Shown: positions 41,864-49,745 of the stretch, piece by piece
Position numbering within the stretch: the stretch's first letter is position 1
How the letters are laid out: every line of letters starts with the position of its first letter
Assembly: GCF_001570585.1 (NCBI RefSeq)
Contig: NZ_BBXF01000011.1
Span: 59,761 to 123,760, forward strand
Direction of reading: 5' to 3'
Length of the DNA stretch: 64,000 nt
From: Herbidospora daliensis
GTDB lineage: Bacteria > Actinomycetota > Actinomycetes > Streptosporangiales > Streptosporangiaceae
Translations under genes and position numbers: made by a program
Notes under the pieces: model-generated
What the model saw: only the letters and a program-made list of their open reading frames with translations
What the model was told of the DNA's origin: nothing
Databases searched by the model: none

Positions 41864-42868
41864 CTAGTACGCGAGATGTCCGATCACCCACGACTGGATC
41901 GTCTCGGCCACGCCGGGCTCCCGGAACAGGGGCGAGCTGTGGTAGTGCCCGGGGTAGGACCGGACCGACATGTCGATCCCGTAGACCGCCAGCGACTCGC
42001 GCAGCAGCTCGCTCTGGTAGGGCGGCACGAACTCGCGGGCCGAGTGGACGCTGAGCATCGGCGCGTCGCCGTAGGAGGCGTGGAACGGCACCTCCATGCT
42101 CGACCAGATCCGCGGGCACTTGTTGGGGCCACAACCCCCGGCCAGGGCCACCGCCGCCTGGCGCAGCTTGCGCTGCTCGTGGGTGGCGCCGTAACCGCCG
42201 TCGGAGTAGGCGGTCAGCGGGGAGATCACCGGCGAGACGCCGACGACGGCGCGTAACCCGGGCTGCCCGTTGCCGTAGGTGCCCACCGACGCCGCGATGT
42301 GCCCCCCGGCCGAGAAGCCGATGATCGCGTAGCGGTTGGGGTCGAGGCCGAACTCCGCCGCCATGCGCCGGGTGGTCGCGATCGCCTCCATGGCGTCGTC
42401 GCGCTGGGCCGGCCACCGCGCGTCGCCGGACAACCGGTAGTTGACGTTGACCACGACGTAGCCGAGGTCGAAGTAGCTGCGGGTGACGGACTTCATGTAC
42501 GCCTTGTCGCCGCCCGACCACCAGCCGCCGTGGATCATGAACACGACCGGGCGGATCAGCTGGTCGTTGGCGCGCCAGTAGACGTCCATGCGCTGGCGCA
42601 CGTGGCGGCCGTACTTCACGAGCGTCTTGCGCTCCTGCACCGGCGGCGGCGTGGCGGAGGTGCTCGGCGAGGGCGAGGCGACGGGCGTCGGCGTGGCCGT
42701 GGCGCCCGGCTGCGGGCTGACGGCGTGCGCGCCCGCGCTCATCGGAGCGCAGAGGACGGCGGCGAGTGCGAGAGCACCGGCGACGGCCGCTTTCTTCAAG
42801 GGTCTGAAACCTCCCCGCGCGGCCCCCGTCGTGCCCGCCGGGGACGCTCCCTCTTTGCCTTCGGCCAC
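41864..42868 (-). CDS. Secreted alpha/beta hydrolase (BD-FAE/esterase type)
   Basis: A 334-residue exported esterase. A basic stretch and hydrophobic core (residues about 20-47, ending near SAGAHA) form the signal peptide; a Pro/Ser/Thr/Ala linker to about residue 80 follows. The catalytic domain has MIHGGWWSGGD (oxyanion), GFSAGGHIAASV (nucleophile Ser), the acid near SVHSAREF and His in PGHYHSSPLF. The family includes feruloyl and acetyl xylan esterases, but the substrate is not predictable. Start GTG or ATG choice is open; 42868 retains the basic N-region. It is divergent from uvrD2. Confidence 0.82.
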   Translation of the reverse strand: MAEGKEGASPAGTTGAARGGFRPLKKAAVAGALALAAVLCAPMSAGAHAVSPQPGATATPTPVASPSPSTSATPPPVQERKTLVKYGRHVRQRMDVYWRANDQLIRPVVFMIHGGWWSGGDKAYMKSVTRSYFDLGYVVVNVNYRLSGDARWPAQRDDAMEAIATTRRMAAEFGLDPNRYAIIGFSAGGHIAASVGTYGNGQPGLRAVVGVSPVISPLTAYSDGGYGATHEQRKLRQAAVALAGGCGPNKCPRIWSSMEVPFHASYGDAPMLSVHSAREFVPPYQSELLRESLAVYGIDMSVRSYPGHYHSSPLFREPGVAETIQSWVIGHLAY

Positions 42869-42948
42869 CCGGCTCTTGAGACGCGCTTGGCCGGGTGCTG
42901 GAAGGATGATGCCAGCAGATCACCCGCCGCGCACGTTGGAGGCCGCAT

Positions 42949-44991
42949 TTGGACGTCCTTTCGGGCCTCGATCCCGAGCAACGGGCGGTGGCCGAAACGC
43001 TGCGGGGTCCGGTGTGCGTGCTGGCCGGTGCAGGTACCGGCAAGACTCGGGCGATCACCCACAGAATCGCCCATGCGGTACGAACCGGTATCGCCGACGC
43101 GCCGAGCGTGCTCGCTGTGACGTTCACCACCCGGGCCGCCGGAGAGCTCCGCCACCGGCTGCGCGAACTGGGCGCGCCGGGCGTGCAGGCGCGCACCTTC
43201 CACGCCGCCGCGCTGCGCCAGCTCACCTACTTCTGGCCGCGCGTCATCGGCGGCGACGCGCCCCAGGTGATCGAGTCGAAGCTGCCGCTGCTGGTCGAGG
43301 CGGCCCGCATGCTGCGCCGTAACCCCGACCGCGCCGAACTCCGCGACGTCGCCAGCGAGATCGAGTGGGCCAAGGTCACCCAGCACGCCCCCGACGACTA
43401 CCCGGCCGCCGCCCTGAAGGCCCGCCGCACCCCGCCGATCCCGGCCGAAGACGTCGCCCGCCTCTTCGACCAGTACGAGAAGCTGCGCCGCGCCCGCCAC
43501 CTGGTCGACTTCGAGACCATCCTCGAACTCACCGCCGCCGTGATGACCGAGCACCGCGAGGTCGCCAACCAGATCCGGTCGCAGTACCGCTACTTCGTGG
43601 TCGACGAGTACCAGGACGTCAACCCGCTCCAGAAGCTGCTGCTCGACACCTGGCTCGGCGGCCGCGACGACGTCTGCGTCGTCGGCGACCCCAACCAGAC
43701 GATCTACAGCTTCACCGGCGCCAGCCCCCACTTCCTGACCAGCTTCGGCGTCGAGCACCCGGGCGCGGCGGTCGTGAAACTGGTCCGCGACTACCGCTCG
43801 ACCCCCGAGGTCGTCACCCTGGCCAACCGGGTGATGGCCCGCAGCCCCCACCGGCTGGAGCTGGTCGCCCAGCGTGACCAGGGTCCCGAGCCGGTCTTCA
43901 CCGAATACGACGACGAGCCCGCCGAGGCCATGGGCGTGGCGCTCCGGGTCAAGAAGCTGATGGCCGACGGGGTGCCGACCAGGGAGATCGCGGTCCTGTT
44001 CCGGGTGAACGCCCAGTCGGAGGCGTATGAACAGGCCTTCACCCAGGCCGGCGTGCCCTATCTCCTGCGCGGGGCCGAACGCTTCTTCGAGCGCCCCGAG
44101 GTCCGTCAGGCCGTCGTGCTGCTGCGCGGCGCCGCCCGCTCGGCCAACGACGAGGAGCCGCTGGCGCCGGCCGTCCACGCGATCCTGGCCGGAATCGGCC
44201 TGACCCCCGAGCGTCCCGGCGGCGGCGCCGCCCGCGCGAAGTGGGAGTCGCTGAACGCCATCGCCGAACTGGCCGAAGACCTGGCCGCCAAGGGCGGCGA
44301 CCTGCCCGCGTTCGTCGCCGACCTCGAACGCCGCGCCGCCGAACAGCACGCCCCGCCGGTCGAGGGCGTCACCCTGGCCTCGCTCCACGCCGCCAAGGGC
44401 CTCGAATGGGACGCCGTCTTCCTGATCGGCCTCACCGAGGGCATGCTCCCGATCGTGTACGCCGAGACCCCCGACCAGATCGAGGAGGAACGCCGCCTCC
44501 TCTATGTGGGCATCACCCGCGCCCGCGTCCACCTCAACCTGTCGTGGGCGCTGGCCCGCTCCCCGGGCGGCCGGCGGTCGCGCCGCCCGTCGCGGTTCGT
44601 GGAGTCGCTGGCCGGCACCCCGGCGAGCCAGCCCTCCTACCCCTCCCCGCAGCCCGCCCGCCGGAGCGTCGCCGCCCCCGCGACCTGCCGCATCTGCGCC
44701 CGTACGCTGGCCACCGGCCCCGAGCAGAAGCTCGGCCGCTGCGCGACCTGCCCCGCCGAATACGACGAGGCGCTGCTGGAGGAACTGAAGACGTGGCGCG
44801 CCGAGGCCGCCAAAGAGGCCAAGGTGCCGAGTTACGTCGTCTTCACCGACGTCACCCTGCAGGCCATCGCCGAACGCGTGCCCGCGACCGAGGAGGCCCT
44901 CCTCTCGATAGCCGGCATCGGCCGCGTCAAACTGGAGCGATACGGTCAAGCCGTACTCTCCCTCGTCCGACGCCGTCTGGAGGCCTCGTGA
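42949..44991 (+). CDS. uvrD2: UvrD2: SF1 DNA helicase with HRDC domain
   Basis: A 680-residue superfamily 1A helicase. It starts at TTG 42949 with GGAGG six bases upstream, which decides the start. Walker A is AGAGTGKTRA (about residues 27-36), motif II VDEYQDVN near 218, and GDPNQTIYSFTGA, SLHAAKGLEWD and VGITRAR follow. A four-cysteine zinc motif (CRICARTL and CATCPAEYD, about 580-605) links to a C-terminal HRDC domain (about 608-680). This organisation is that of mycobacterial UvrD2 (Rv3198c), essential there. It overlaps tesB by GTGA. Confidence 0.93.
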   Translation: MDVLSGLDPEQRAVAETLRGPVCVLAGAGTGKTRAITHRIAHAVRTGIADAPSVLAVTFTTRAAGELRHRLRELGAPGVQARTFHAAALRQLTYFWPRVIGGDAPQVIESKLPLLVEAARMLRRNPDRAELRDVASEIEWAKVTQHAPDDYPAAALKARRTPPIPAEDVARLFDQYEKLRRARHLVDFETILELTAAVMTEHREVANQIRSQYRYFVVDEYQDVNPLQKLLLDTWLGGRDDVCVVGDPNQTIYSFTGASPHFLTSFGVEHPGAAVVKLVRDYRSTPEVVTLANRVMARSPHRLELVAQRDQGPEPVFTEYDDEPAEAMGVALRVKKLMADGVPTREIAVLFRVNAQSEAYEQAFTQAGVPYLLRGAERFFERPEVRQAVVLLRGAARSANDEEPLAPAVHAILAGIGLTPERPGGGAARAKWESLNAIAELAEDLAAKGGDLPAFVADLERRAAEQHAPPVEGVTLASLHAAKGLEWDAVFLIGLTEGMLPIVYAETPDQIEEERRLLYVGITRARVHLNLSWALARSPGGRRSRRPSRFVESLAGTPASQPSYPSPQPARRSVAAPATCRICARTLATGPEQKLGRCATCPAEYDEALLEELKTWRAEAAKEAKVPSYVVFTDVTLQAIAERVPATEEALLSIAGIGRVKLERYGQAVLSLVRRRLEAS

Positions 44992-45854
44992 ACTCCGCCC
45001 TCAAGGAGTTGCTCGACCTGCTCGACCTGGAGCAGATCGAGCTCGACATCTTCCGCGGCCGCAGTCCCGAGGAGCGCATCCAGCGGGTCTTCGGCGGCCA
45101 GGTCGCCGCCCAGGCCCTCATGGCCGCGGCCCGCACGGTCGGCGCGGAACGCCAGGTTCACTCGCTGCACGCCTACTTCATCCGGCCGGGCGACCCGGCC
45201 ATCCCGATCGTCTACACGGTCGACCGCGTCCGCGACGGCCGCTCGTTCAGCACCCGCCGCGTGGTCGCCGTGCAGCACGGCAAGGTCATCTTCACGATGT
45301 CGGCCTCCTTCCACATCGAGGAGGAGGGCGTGCACCACCAGGCGGCGGTGATGCCCGACGTACCGAGCCCTGAGAGCCTGGCCCCGCTGCACGACCGGCT
45401 GCGCAAGCTCATCGGCGACGACCCCGAGTGGTCGGGCTGGTTGTCGCGCCCCCGCCCGCTCGACGCCCGCTACGTCACGCCGCTGACGTGGGAGGCCAAC
45501 CGCGACCCGAGCCTGATCGGCCCGGAGAACCAGGTCTGGTTCCGCTACGACGCCGACCTCCCCGACGACCCGCTGCTCCACGTCGTGCTGGCCGCCTACG
45601 CCTCCGACTACACCCTCGTCGACACGGTGCTGCTCGCCCACGGCCTCGCGTGGGGCCCGTCGAACATCTCCGGCGCCTCCCTCGACCACGCCATGTGGTT
45701 CCACCGCAGGTTCCGCGCCGACGACTGGATCCTGTACGCGCAGGAATCCCCCTGGTCCGGCGGCGCCCGCGGCCTCGCCCAGGGGCAGATGTTCACCGCC
45801 TCCGGCGAGCTGGCCGTGTCGGTCGTCCAGGAGTGCCTCATCCGGGTTGGCTGA
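44988..45854 (+). CDS. tesB: Acyl-CoA thioesterase II (TesB)
   Basis: A 288-residue double-hotdog thioesterase. GTG 44988 overlaps the uvrD2 stop as GTGA. Typical TesB features are FGGQVAAQALMAAARTV near the N-terminus, HSLHAYFIRPGD, and the C-terminal SLDHAMWFHR and GLAQGQMF, which carry the Asp and Gln of the catalytic set. It cleaves acyl-CoA to free fatty acid and CoA in the cytoplasm. Coupling to a helicase gene is probably positional rather than functional. Confidence 0.92.
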   Translation: MNSALKELLDLLDLEQIELDIFRGRSPEERIQRVFGGQVAAQALMAAARTVGAERQVHSLHAYFIRPGDPAIPIVYTVDRVRDGRSFSTRRVVAVQHGKVIFTMSASFHIEEEGVHHQAAVMPDVPSPESLAPLHDRLRKLIGDDPEWSGWLSRPRPLDARYVTPLTWEANRDPSLIGPENQVWFRYDADLPDDPLLHVVLAAYASDYTLVDTVLLAHGLAWGPSNISGASLDHAMWFHRRFRADDWILYAQESPWSGGARGLAQGQMFTASGELAVSVVQECLIRVG

Positions 45855-45884
45855 ACCCGGAAAATTTCTGTGTAATCGCAGGTC

Positions 45885-45923
45885 GAAAATGTGTTGCCCA
45901 CTCGGCAGGTTGCCGTTTAGGGT
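45885..45923 (+). promoter_or_regulatory. whiB7 promoter
   Basis: TTGCCC at 45894-45899 and TAGGGT at 45918-45923 are spaced by 18 bases. The A/T-rich GAAAAT at 45885-45890 lies just upstream of the -35 box, the arrangement of WhiB7-autoregulated promoters, where the AT-hook of WhiB7 contacts the minor groove. Transcription would start near 45930, giving a ~400-base leader. Confidence 0.75.
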
Positions 45924-45987
45924 CATGCACATGCGAGTCGGACGCTACTGTCCGGCCCCCCGAGAAAGTCACCAGGAGGTGAGCCCA

Positions 45988-46206
45988 GTGCTGAGCATCA
46001 GAATCGCGACCGCCACGCCGTGGCTCACCGTCGCATGCCCTGCCACCGATGCATCGGCTTATGGCCGGCAGGCCAAACTGCGCGTCGATGGCGCCTTCGC
46101 GTCGAACCCGCTAGTCCGACGCATGCGTATTGAGCAGACCAGCCACACCACCACCGGTGGAGTGGGGCGTCCGTGTCCTGCCTGGAGTAGACCAGTCACA
46201 ACCTGA
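45988..46206 (+). CDS. whiB7 leader uORF (72 codons)
   Basis: Starts at GTG 45988 behind a very strong CAGGAGGTGAG. The peptide runs from MLSIRIATATPWL to ArgProValThrThr and ends at TGA 46204-46206, 17 bases before the attenuator hairpin. It has no similarity to a functional protein that I recognise. whiB7 leaders in actinobacteria are known to contain uORFs whose translation controls read-through in response to ribosome-targeting antibiotics. Its 3' end covers GCCTGGAG (46180-46187), one arm of a likely antiterminator, so the gene probably acts by ribosome position rather than through its product. Confidence 0.75.
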   Translation: MLSIRIATATPWLTVACPATDASAYGRQAKLRVDGAFASNPLVRRMRIEQTSHTTTGGVGRPCPAWSRPVTT

Positions 46207-46227
46207 CCGGTCAGTCAGCCTCCAGGC
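46180..46227 (+). promoter_or_regulatory. Candidate antiterminator stem in whiB7 leader
   Basis: GCCTGGAG (46180-46187) is complementary to CTCCAGGC (46220-46227). The second arm shares AGGC (46224-46227) with the base of the terminator stem, so the two structures compete. A ribosome reaching the uORF stop would mask the first arm. Confidence 0.55.
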
Positions 46228-46266
46228 CGCGGATCCCCACATCGGATCCGCGGCCTTCGTGTTTTT
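46224..46266 (+). terminator. whiB7 leader attenuator (intrinsic terminator)
   Basis: AGGCCGCGGATCC (46224-46236) pairs perfectly with GGATCCGCGGCCT (46244-46256) around a 7-base loop, followed by TCGTGTTTTT. It lies between the uORF and whiB7 and should stop transcription in unstressed cells. Confidence 0.88.
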
Positions 46267-46330
46267 CCCGGCCCGTATCCCCCCACTGCAGAGGACAACG
46301 ACCAACCCGATTCACAAAGAGGTGACGCAG

Positions 46331-46594
46331 ATGGCGGCCCCGGTCATGGACCTGATCGAAGCCGAGATCCCCTGTCGTACCGACCCCGACCTCTGGTTCG
46401 CCGAGTCTCCCGAAGACGTCGAGTTCGCGAAGGCGCTCTGCGGCGGCTGCCCGATCCGGGAGACCTGCCTGACCCGGGCCCTCGAGCGTGAGGAGCCCTG
46501 GGGCGTCTGGGGCGGCGAGCTGATCCTGCGAGGCACCGTGGTTCCGCGCAAGCGGCCCCGTGGTCGCCCCCGCAAGACCCCGCTCCCGCTCTGA
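46331..46594 (+). CDS. whiB7: WhiB7 Fe-S transcriptional regulator
   Basis: An 87-residue Wbl protein starting at ATG 46331 with AGGTGA five bases upstream. Cluster ligands are Cys15, Cys37, Cys40 and Cys46 (C...CGGC...C). WGVWGGE at 57-63 is the turn that binds sigma factor region 4, and KRPRGRPRK at 74-82 is the AT-hook that marks WhiB7 among Wbl proteins. It activates intrinsic antibiotic resistance genes and its own promoter. Expression should be controlled by the promoter at 45885-45923 and the uORF/attenuator leader. Position next to uvrD2 matches Rv3197A. Confidence 0.95.
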   Translation: MAAPVMDLIEAEIPCRTDPDLWFAESPEDVEFAKALCGGCPIRETCLTRALEREEPWGVWGGELILRGTVVPRKRPRGRPRKTPLPL

Positions 46595-46647
46595 CGAAAC
46601 GATCGACAGACAACCCGACCCGAAGACCTGCAGAAAAGAGAAGTCCG

Positions 46648-46830
46648 ATGACCTTCCACACCTCCACGGCGCCACATCTGTTCCAGGAACTGGTAGATGA
46701 GCGAATACGAGGGCTCCAGCGGGAAGCCGCGGAGCACCGCCTCGCCAGCCGTGTGGCCAGCGCGAACAAAGCCCGCGAGCGGGCCGCCCGCGCCACCGCC
46801 GCCCTCCAGGCGGCCCTGTCGAGGCTCTAA
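46648..46830 (+). CDS. Small helical hypothetical protein after whiB7 (60 aa)
   Basis: Starts at ATG 46648, 53 bases after the whiB7 stop; a weak AAAAGAGAAG precedes it. The product is mostly one amphipathic, Arg/Ala-rich helix (QREAAEHRLASRVASANKA) with no known domain. A perfect 14-bp terminator follows 15 bases after its stop, so it would be the last gene of the whiB7 transcript. Small size makes it uncertain, but the position between whiB7 and the terminator supports expression. Confidence 0.6.
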   Translation: MTFHTSTAPHLFQELVDERIRGLQREAAEHRLASRVASANKARERAARATAALQAALSRL

Positions 46831-46845
46831 CGGCCACTTGTAGAA

Positions 46846-46881
46846 AAAGGCCCGGGTGTCCCACTACACACCCGGGCCTTT
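46846..46881 (+). terminator. Strong terminator of the whiB7 transcript
   Basis: AAAGGCCCGGGTGT (46846-46859) and ACACCCGGGCCTTT (46868-46881) form a perfect 14-bp stem with an 8-base loop. Flanking A and T runs make it potentially bidirectional. Confidence 0.9.
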
Positions 46882-46897
46882 CTGCATGCTTCTCCTC

Positions 46898-47548
46898 ATG
46901 ACGGACCTGCTCGCCACCACCCAGGCGGCCTACGACGCCGTAGCGGCCAATTACGCCCGCGACGTGCCCGAGCGCTACCACTCCACCCCGCTGGCCCACG
47001 CGATGACGCCGCTCTTCGCCGAACTGGTCATCGCCGGGGGAGGCGGCCTGGTGGCCGACGCCGGCTGCGGCCCCGGCCACGTGACCGCCCACCTGGCCAC
47101 CCTGGGCGTGCCGGCGTTCGGCGTCGACGTGTCACCGGAGATGATCGCCCTAGCGCGAAAGGCCCACCCGGACCTGCGCTTCGAGGTCGGGGCCATGACC
47201 GCCCTCCCGGCCGCCGACGGCACGCTGGCGGGCGTGGTGGCCAACTACTCCATCATCCACACGCCCCCGGAGGGCCTCCCCGAGACGTTCGCCGAGTTCC
47301 ACCGCGTGCTGGCGCCCGGCGGCCATCTCCTTCTCGGCTTCCAGGCGGACGACCACGCCACCCGAGTAGGCGAACCCTTCGACCACTCGGTGACCCCGGC
47401 CCACCGCTATTCCCCCGACCGCATCGTGGCCCTACTCGGCGACACGGGCCTGACCGAGGTGGCCCGGTTGATCATCGCCCCGAGCGAGGACACGAAGCGC
47501 GGCTTCCCGCAGGCGTACCTCATCGCCCGCAGCAGACTGATCCCGTGA
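46898..47548 (+). CDS. Class I SAM-dependent methyltransferase
   Basis: A 216-residue methyltransferase of the UbiE/COQ5-like type. ATG 46898 (MTDLLATTQAAYDAVA) fits the family N-terminus; the frame extends to 46856, but that part runs into the terminator. The SAM site is DAGCGPGHVTAHL, followed by GVDVSPEMIALAR, FEVGAMTALPAADG and FHRVLAPGGHLLLGF. The acceptor is unknown. It overlaps the DUF4240 gene by four bases (GTGA), so the two are probably expressed together. Confidence 0.85.
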   Translation: MTDLLATTQAAYDAVAANYARDVPERYHSTPLAHAMTPLFAELVIAGGGGLVADAGCGPGHVTAHLATLGVPAFGVDVSPEMIALARKAHPDLRFEVGAMTALPAADGTLAGVVANYSIIHTPPEGLPETFAEFHRVLAPGGHLLLGFQADDHATRVGEPFDHSVTPAHRYSPDRIVALLGDTGLTEVARLIIAPSEDTKRGFPQAYLIARSRLIP

Positions 47549-48072
47549 ACCGTGACCAGTTATGGGCCGTGATCGACAAAGCGCGCGAGGCCCTGCCGAA
47601 CGCCGACGCCGACGAGATCGCGGCCGGCGTCACCGACCTGCTGGCGGCCCTGCCGCCGGCGGACATCCAGGACGCCGTGCAGCTCCTCTGGGATCTGATG
47701 GCCGAGTCCTACCGCACCGACGTGTGGGGCGCCGCCTACCTGATCAACGGCGGGGCTTCCGACGACGGGTTCGACTATTTCCGCGGCTGGCTGATCTGCC
47801 AGGGCCGGACGACCTTCGAGGCGGCCGTGACCGACCCCGACTCGCTGGCGACCGTCCCGGCGGTGATCGCCGCCGTGGCCCAGGGCGAGGACCTGTGGGG
47901 CGAGGACATCCTCAACGCCCCCCACGACGCCCACCTCCGCCGCACCGGCCAGGACCTTCCACCAGACGCCTTCACGATCGACTATCCGGACCTCGACGAG
48001 GGATGGGACTTCGACGACGACGAAGCGGCCCGACGTCACCTGCCCCACCTGACGAGACTCCTGGAGAGCTAG
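47545..48072 (+). CDS. DUF4240 domain protein
   Basis: A 175-residue acidic protein starting at GTG 47545, overlapping the methyltransferase stop. It matches DUF4240: an N-terminal MNRDQLWAVIDKAR helix, AAYLINGGASDDGFDYFRGWLI in the centre and IDYPDLDEGWDFDDDE near the end. No catalytic motif is evident. In streptomycetes this family is common next to unrelated genes; its function is unknown. The tandem repeat region begins about 60 bases downstream. Confidence 0.82.
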   Translation: MNRDQLWAVIDKAREALPNADADEIAAGVTDLLAALPPADIQDAVQLLWDLMAESYRTDVWGAAYLINGGASDDGFDYFRGWLICQGRTTFEAAVTDPDSLATVPAVIAAVAQGEDLWGEDILNAPHDAHLRRTGQDLPPDAFTIDYPDLDEGWDFDDDEAARRHLPHLTRLLES

Positions 48073-48132
48073 CCCCGACGCGACAGGACTATCGGTTTTC
48101 GCGGGCCTGGTCCTCTCGCGGGCGCGGTCAAT

Positions 48133-48364
48133 GCCGGTCTCGTAGTGCCACCGATGTCGATGCCGGTCTGATGGTGGCACCGATGTCGATGCCCGTCTGG
48201 TGGTGCACCGATGTCAAGGCCCGCCTGGTGGTGGTGCACCAGTGTTGACGTCGGTCTGGTGGTGGCACCGGTGTTGACGTCGGTCTGGTGGTGGCACCGG
48301 TGTTGACGTCGATTCGGTGGTGGCACCGATGTTGGTGCCGATTCGGTGGTGGCGCCGATGCGAC
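48133..48364. repeat. Eight tandem copies of a ~29-bp unit
   Basis: Units begin at about 48133, 48162, 48191, 48219, 48250, 48279, 48308 and 48337 and are 28-31 bases long. Units 5 and 6 are identical; the others differ at several bases. The core is GGTCTGGTGGTGGCACCG followed by a TGTTGAC/TGTCGAT segment. GGTG and CACC inside each unit can form short hairpins. The unit length is not a multiple of three, so it does not encode a protein repeat. There are no conserved spacers, so it is not CRISPR. The 359-base gap 48073-48431 holds no gene besides this. Confidence 0.9.
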
Positions 48365-48431
48365 GTTCGACCGGACGCCATCTCGGTCGTGCACCGGCGA
48401 GCCGGAGTCCGCTATGGCGTCGGTCGCCCGT

Positions 48432-49745
48432 TCAGTTCTCGTCGTCGGCGAAGCCGGGGACCCAGTTCAGGACCTCGTCGCGGAAGCGGGCCGTCGTGCC
48501 GAGTTGGCACAGGACGCCCACGCCCGCCGCGTGGACCCGGTGGATCAGCACGTAGGTCGCCGGCAGGTTGAGGTGGCGGACCACGTTCGTCGGGCGGAGG
48601 TCGGTCGCGCTGGCCGCCTGGGCCTGGAGCCACTCCCGGCTGAAGCTGAACTCCTCGACCTGGGTCGGTTCCACGTAGGGGGCCAGGAACGCCCGCAGCG
48701 CCTCGACGTCGATCTCGATGTGCGGGCGGATGAAGCCCTCGGCCCGCAGGCCGTCGACGACCGTGTCGATGTCGCCCTGGTTGAACAGGCGCACCAGGCG
48801 GCCGAACACCGGCGGGTAGCCCTCGGGCAGGCGGTTGACCGCGCCGAAGTCGAGCACGCCGAGACGGCCGTCGGGCAGCATGCGGAAGTTGCCGGGGTGC
48901 GGGTCGGCGTGCAGCATGCCCACGCGGGCGGGGGAGCTGAACAGGAACCGGGTCAGCAGCAGGCCGGCCCGGTCGCGCTGCTCCTGGTCGCCGTCGGTGA
49001 TCACCTTCGACAGCGGGGTGCCGTCGATCCACTCGGTCACCAGGACGTGCTCGTTGGCGGCGATCACGTCGGGCACGCGGAAGTCGGGGTCGTCCTTGAA
49101 GGCGACCGCGAAGGCGTGTTGCGCCTCGGCCTCCAGGAAGTAGTCGAGCTCCTCGACCACCCGGTCTTTCAGCTCGGCCAGGACGGCCTTGACGTCGAGG
49201 CCCGGCAGCAGCGCCCCGAACAGCTTGCCCAGCCTCGCGAGCTGGTTGAAGTCGGAGATCAGCGCCTTGCCCGCGCCCGGATACTGGATCTTCACGGCGA
49301 CCTCGCGGCCGTCGTGCCAGACCGCGCGGTGGACCTGCCCGATCGAGGCGGCGGCGGCCGGCCGGTCGTCGAAGGACAGGAAGTTCTCCCGCCAGTCGTC
49401 GCCCAGCTCCTCGCCGAGCACCCGGTGCACCGTCGCGACGGGCAGCGGGGGAGCGGCGTCCTGGAGTTTGGTCAAAGTGGCCCGGTAGGGTCCGGCGATC
49501 TCGCTCGGCAGCGCCGCCTCGAAGATCGACAACGCCTGGCCGAGCTTCATCGCCCCGCCCTTGAGCTCACCGAGGATCTTGAAAATCTGCGCCGCAGTAC
49601 GCTCCTGGATCTCCTGGGCGACGATTTCCGCGGACTTCCCGCCGATCCGTTTCCCCAGGCCGAGAGCGGTGCGCCCGGCGAACCCCAGGGGCAGGGCCGC
49701 CAGTTTCGCCGAGCGCGTCACGGCGTTGCGCGGAAGGTCACTCAC
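48432..49745 (-). CDS. ABC1/UbiB-family atypical kinase (AarF-like)
   Basis: A 437-residue protein kinase-like protein of the UbiB/ABC1 (ADCK) family. The family-specific KxGQ motif is in GGAMKLGQALS near residue 66, the ATP lysine is in VAVKIQYPG, and HADPHPGNF and LDFGAV give the catalytic and metal-binding loops. There are no clear membrane helices. Relatives influence isoprenoid quinone biology or lipid homeostasis. GTG 49745 overlaps the stop of the ThiF-like gene (GTGA). It matches Rv3197, next to whiB7 in mycobacteria. Confidence 0.9.
   Translation of the reverse strand: MSDLPRNAVTRSAKLAALPLGFAGRTALGLGKRIGGKSAEIVAQEIQERTAAQIFKILGELKGGAMKLGQALSIFEAALPSEIAGPYRATLTKLQDAAPPLPVATVHRVLGEELGDDWRENFLSFDDRPAAAASIGQVHRAVWHDGREVAVKIQYPGAGKALISDFNQLARLGKLFGALLPGLDVKAVLAELKDRVVEELDYFLEAEAQHAFAVAFKDDPDFRVPDVIAANEHVLVTEWIDGTPLSKVITDGDQEQRDRAGLLLTRFLFSSPARVGMLHADPHPGNFRMLPDGRLGVLDFGAVNRLPEGYPPVFGRLVRLFNQGDIDTVVDGLRAEGFIRPHIEIDVEALRAFLAPYVEPTQVEEFSFSREWLQAQAASATDLRPTNVVRHLNLPATYVLIHRVHAAGVGVLCQLGTTARFRDEVLNWVPGFADDEN

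Noticed and set aside
48133..48364. Possible CRISPR array
   Set aside because: Units are contiguous with no unique spacers and there are no cas genes.
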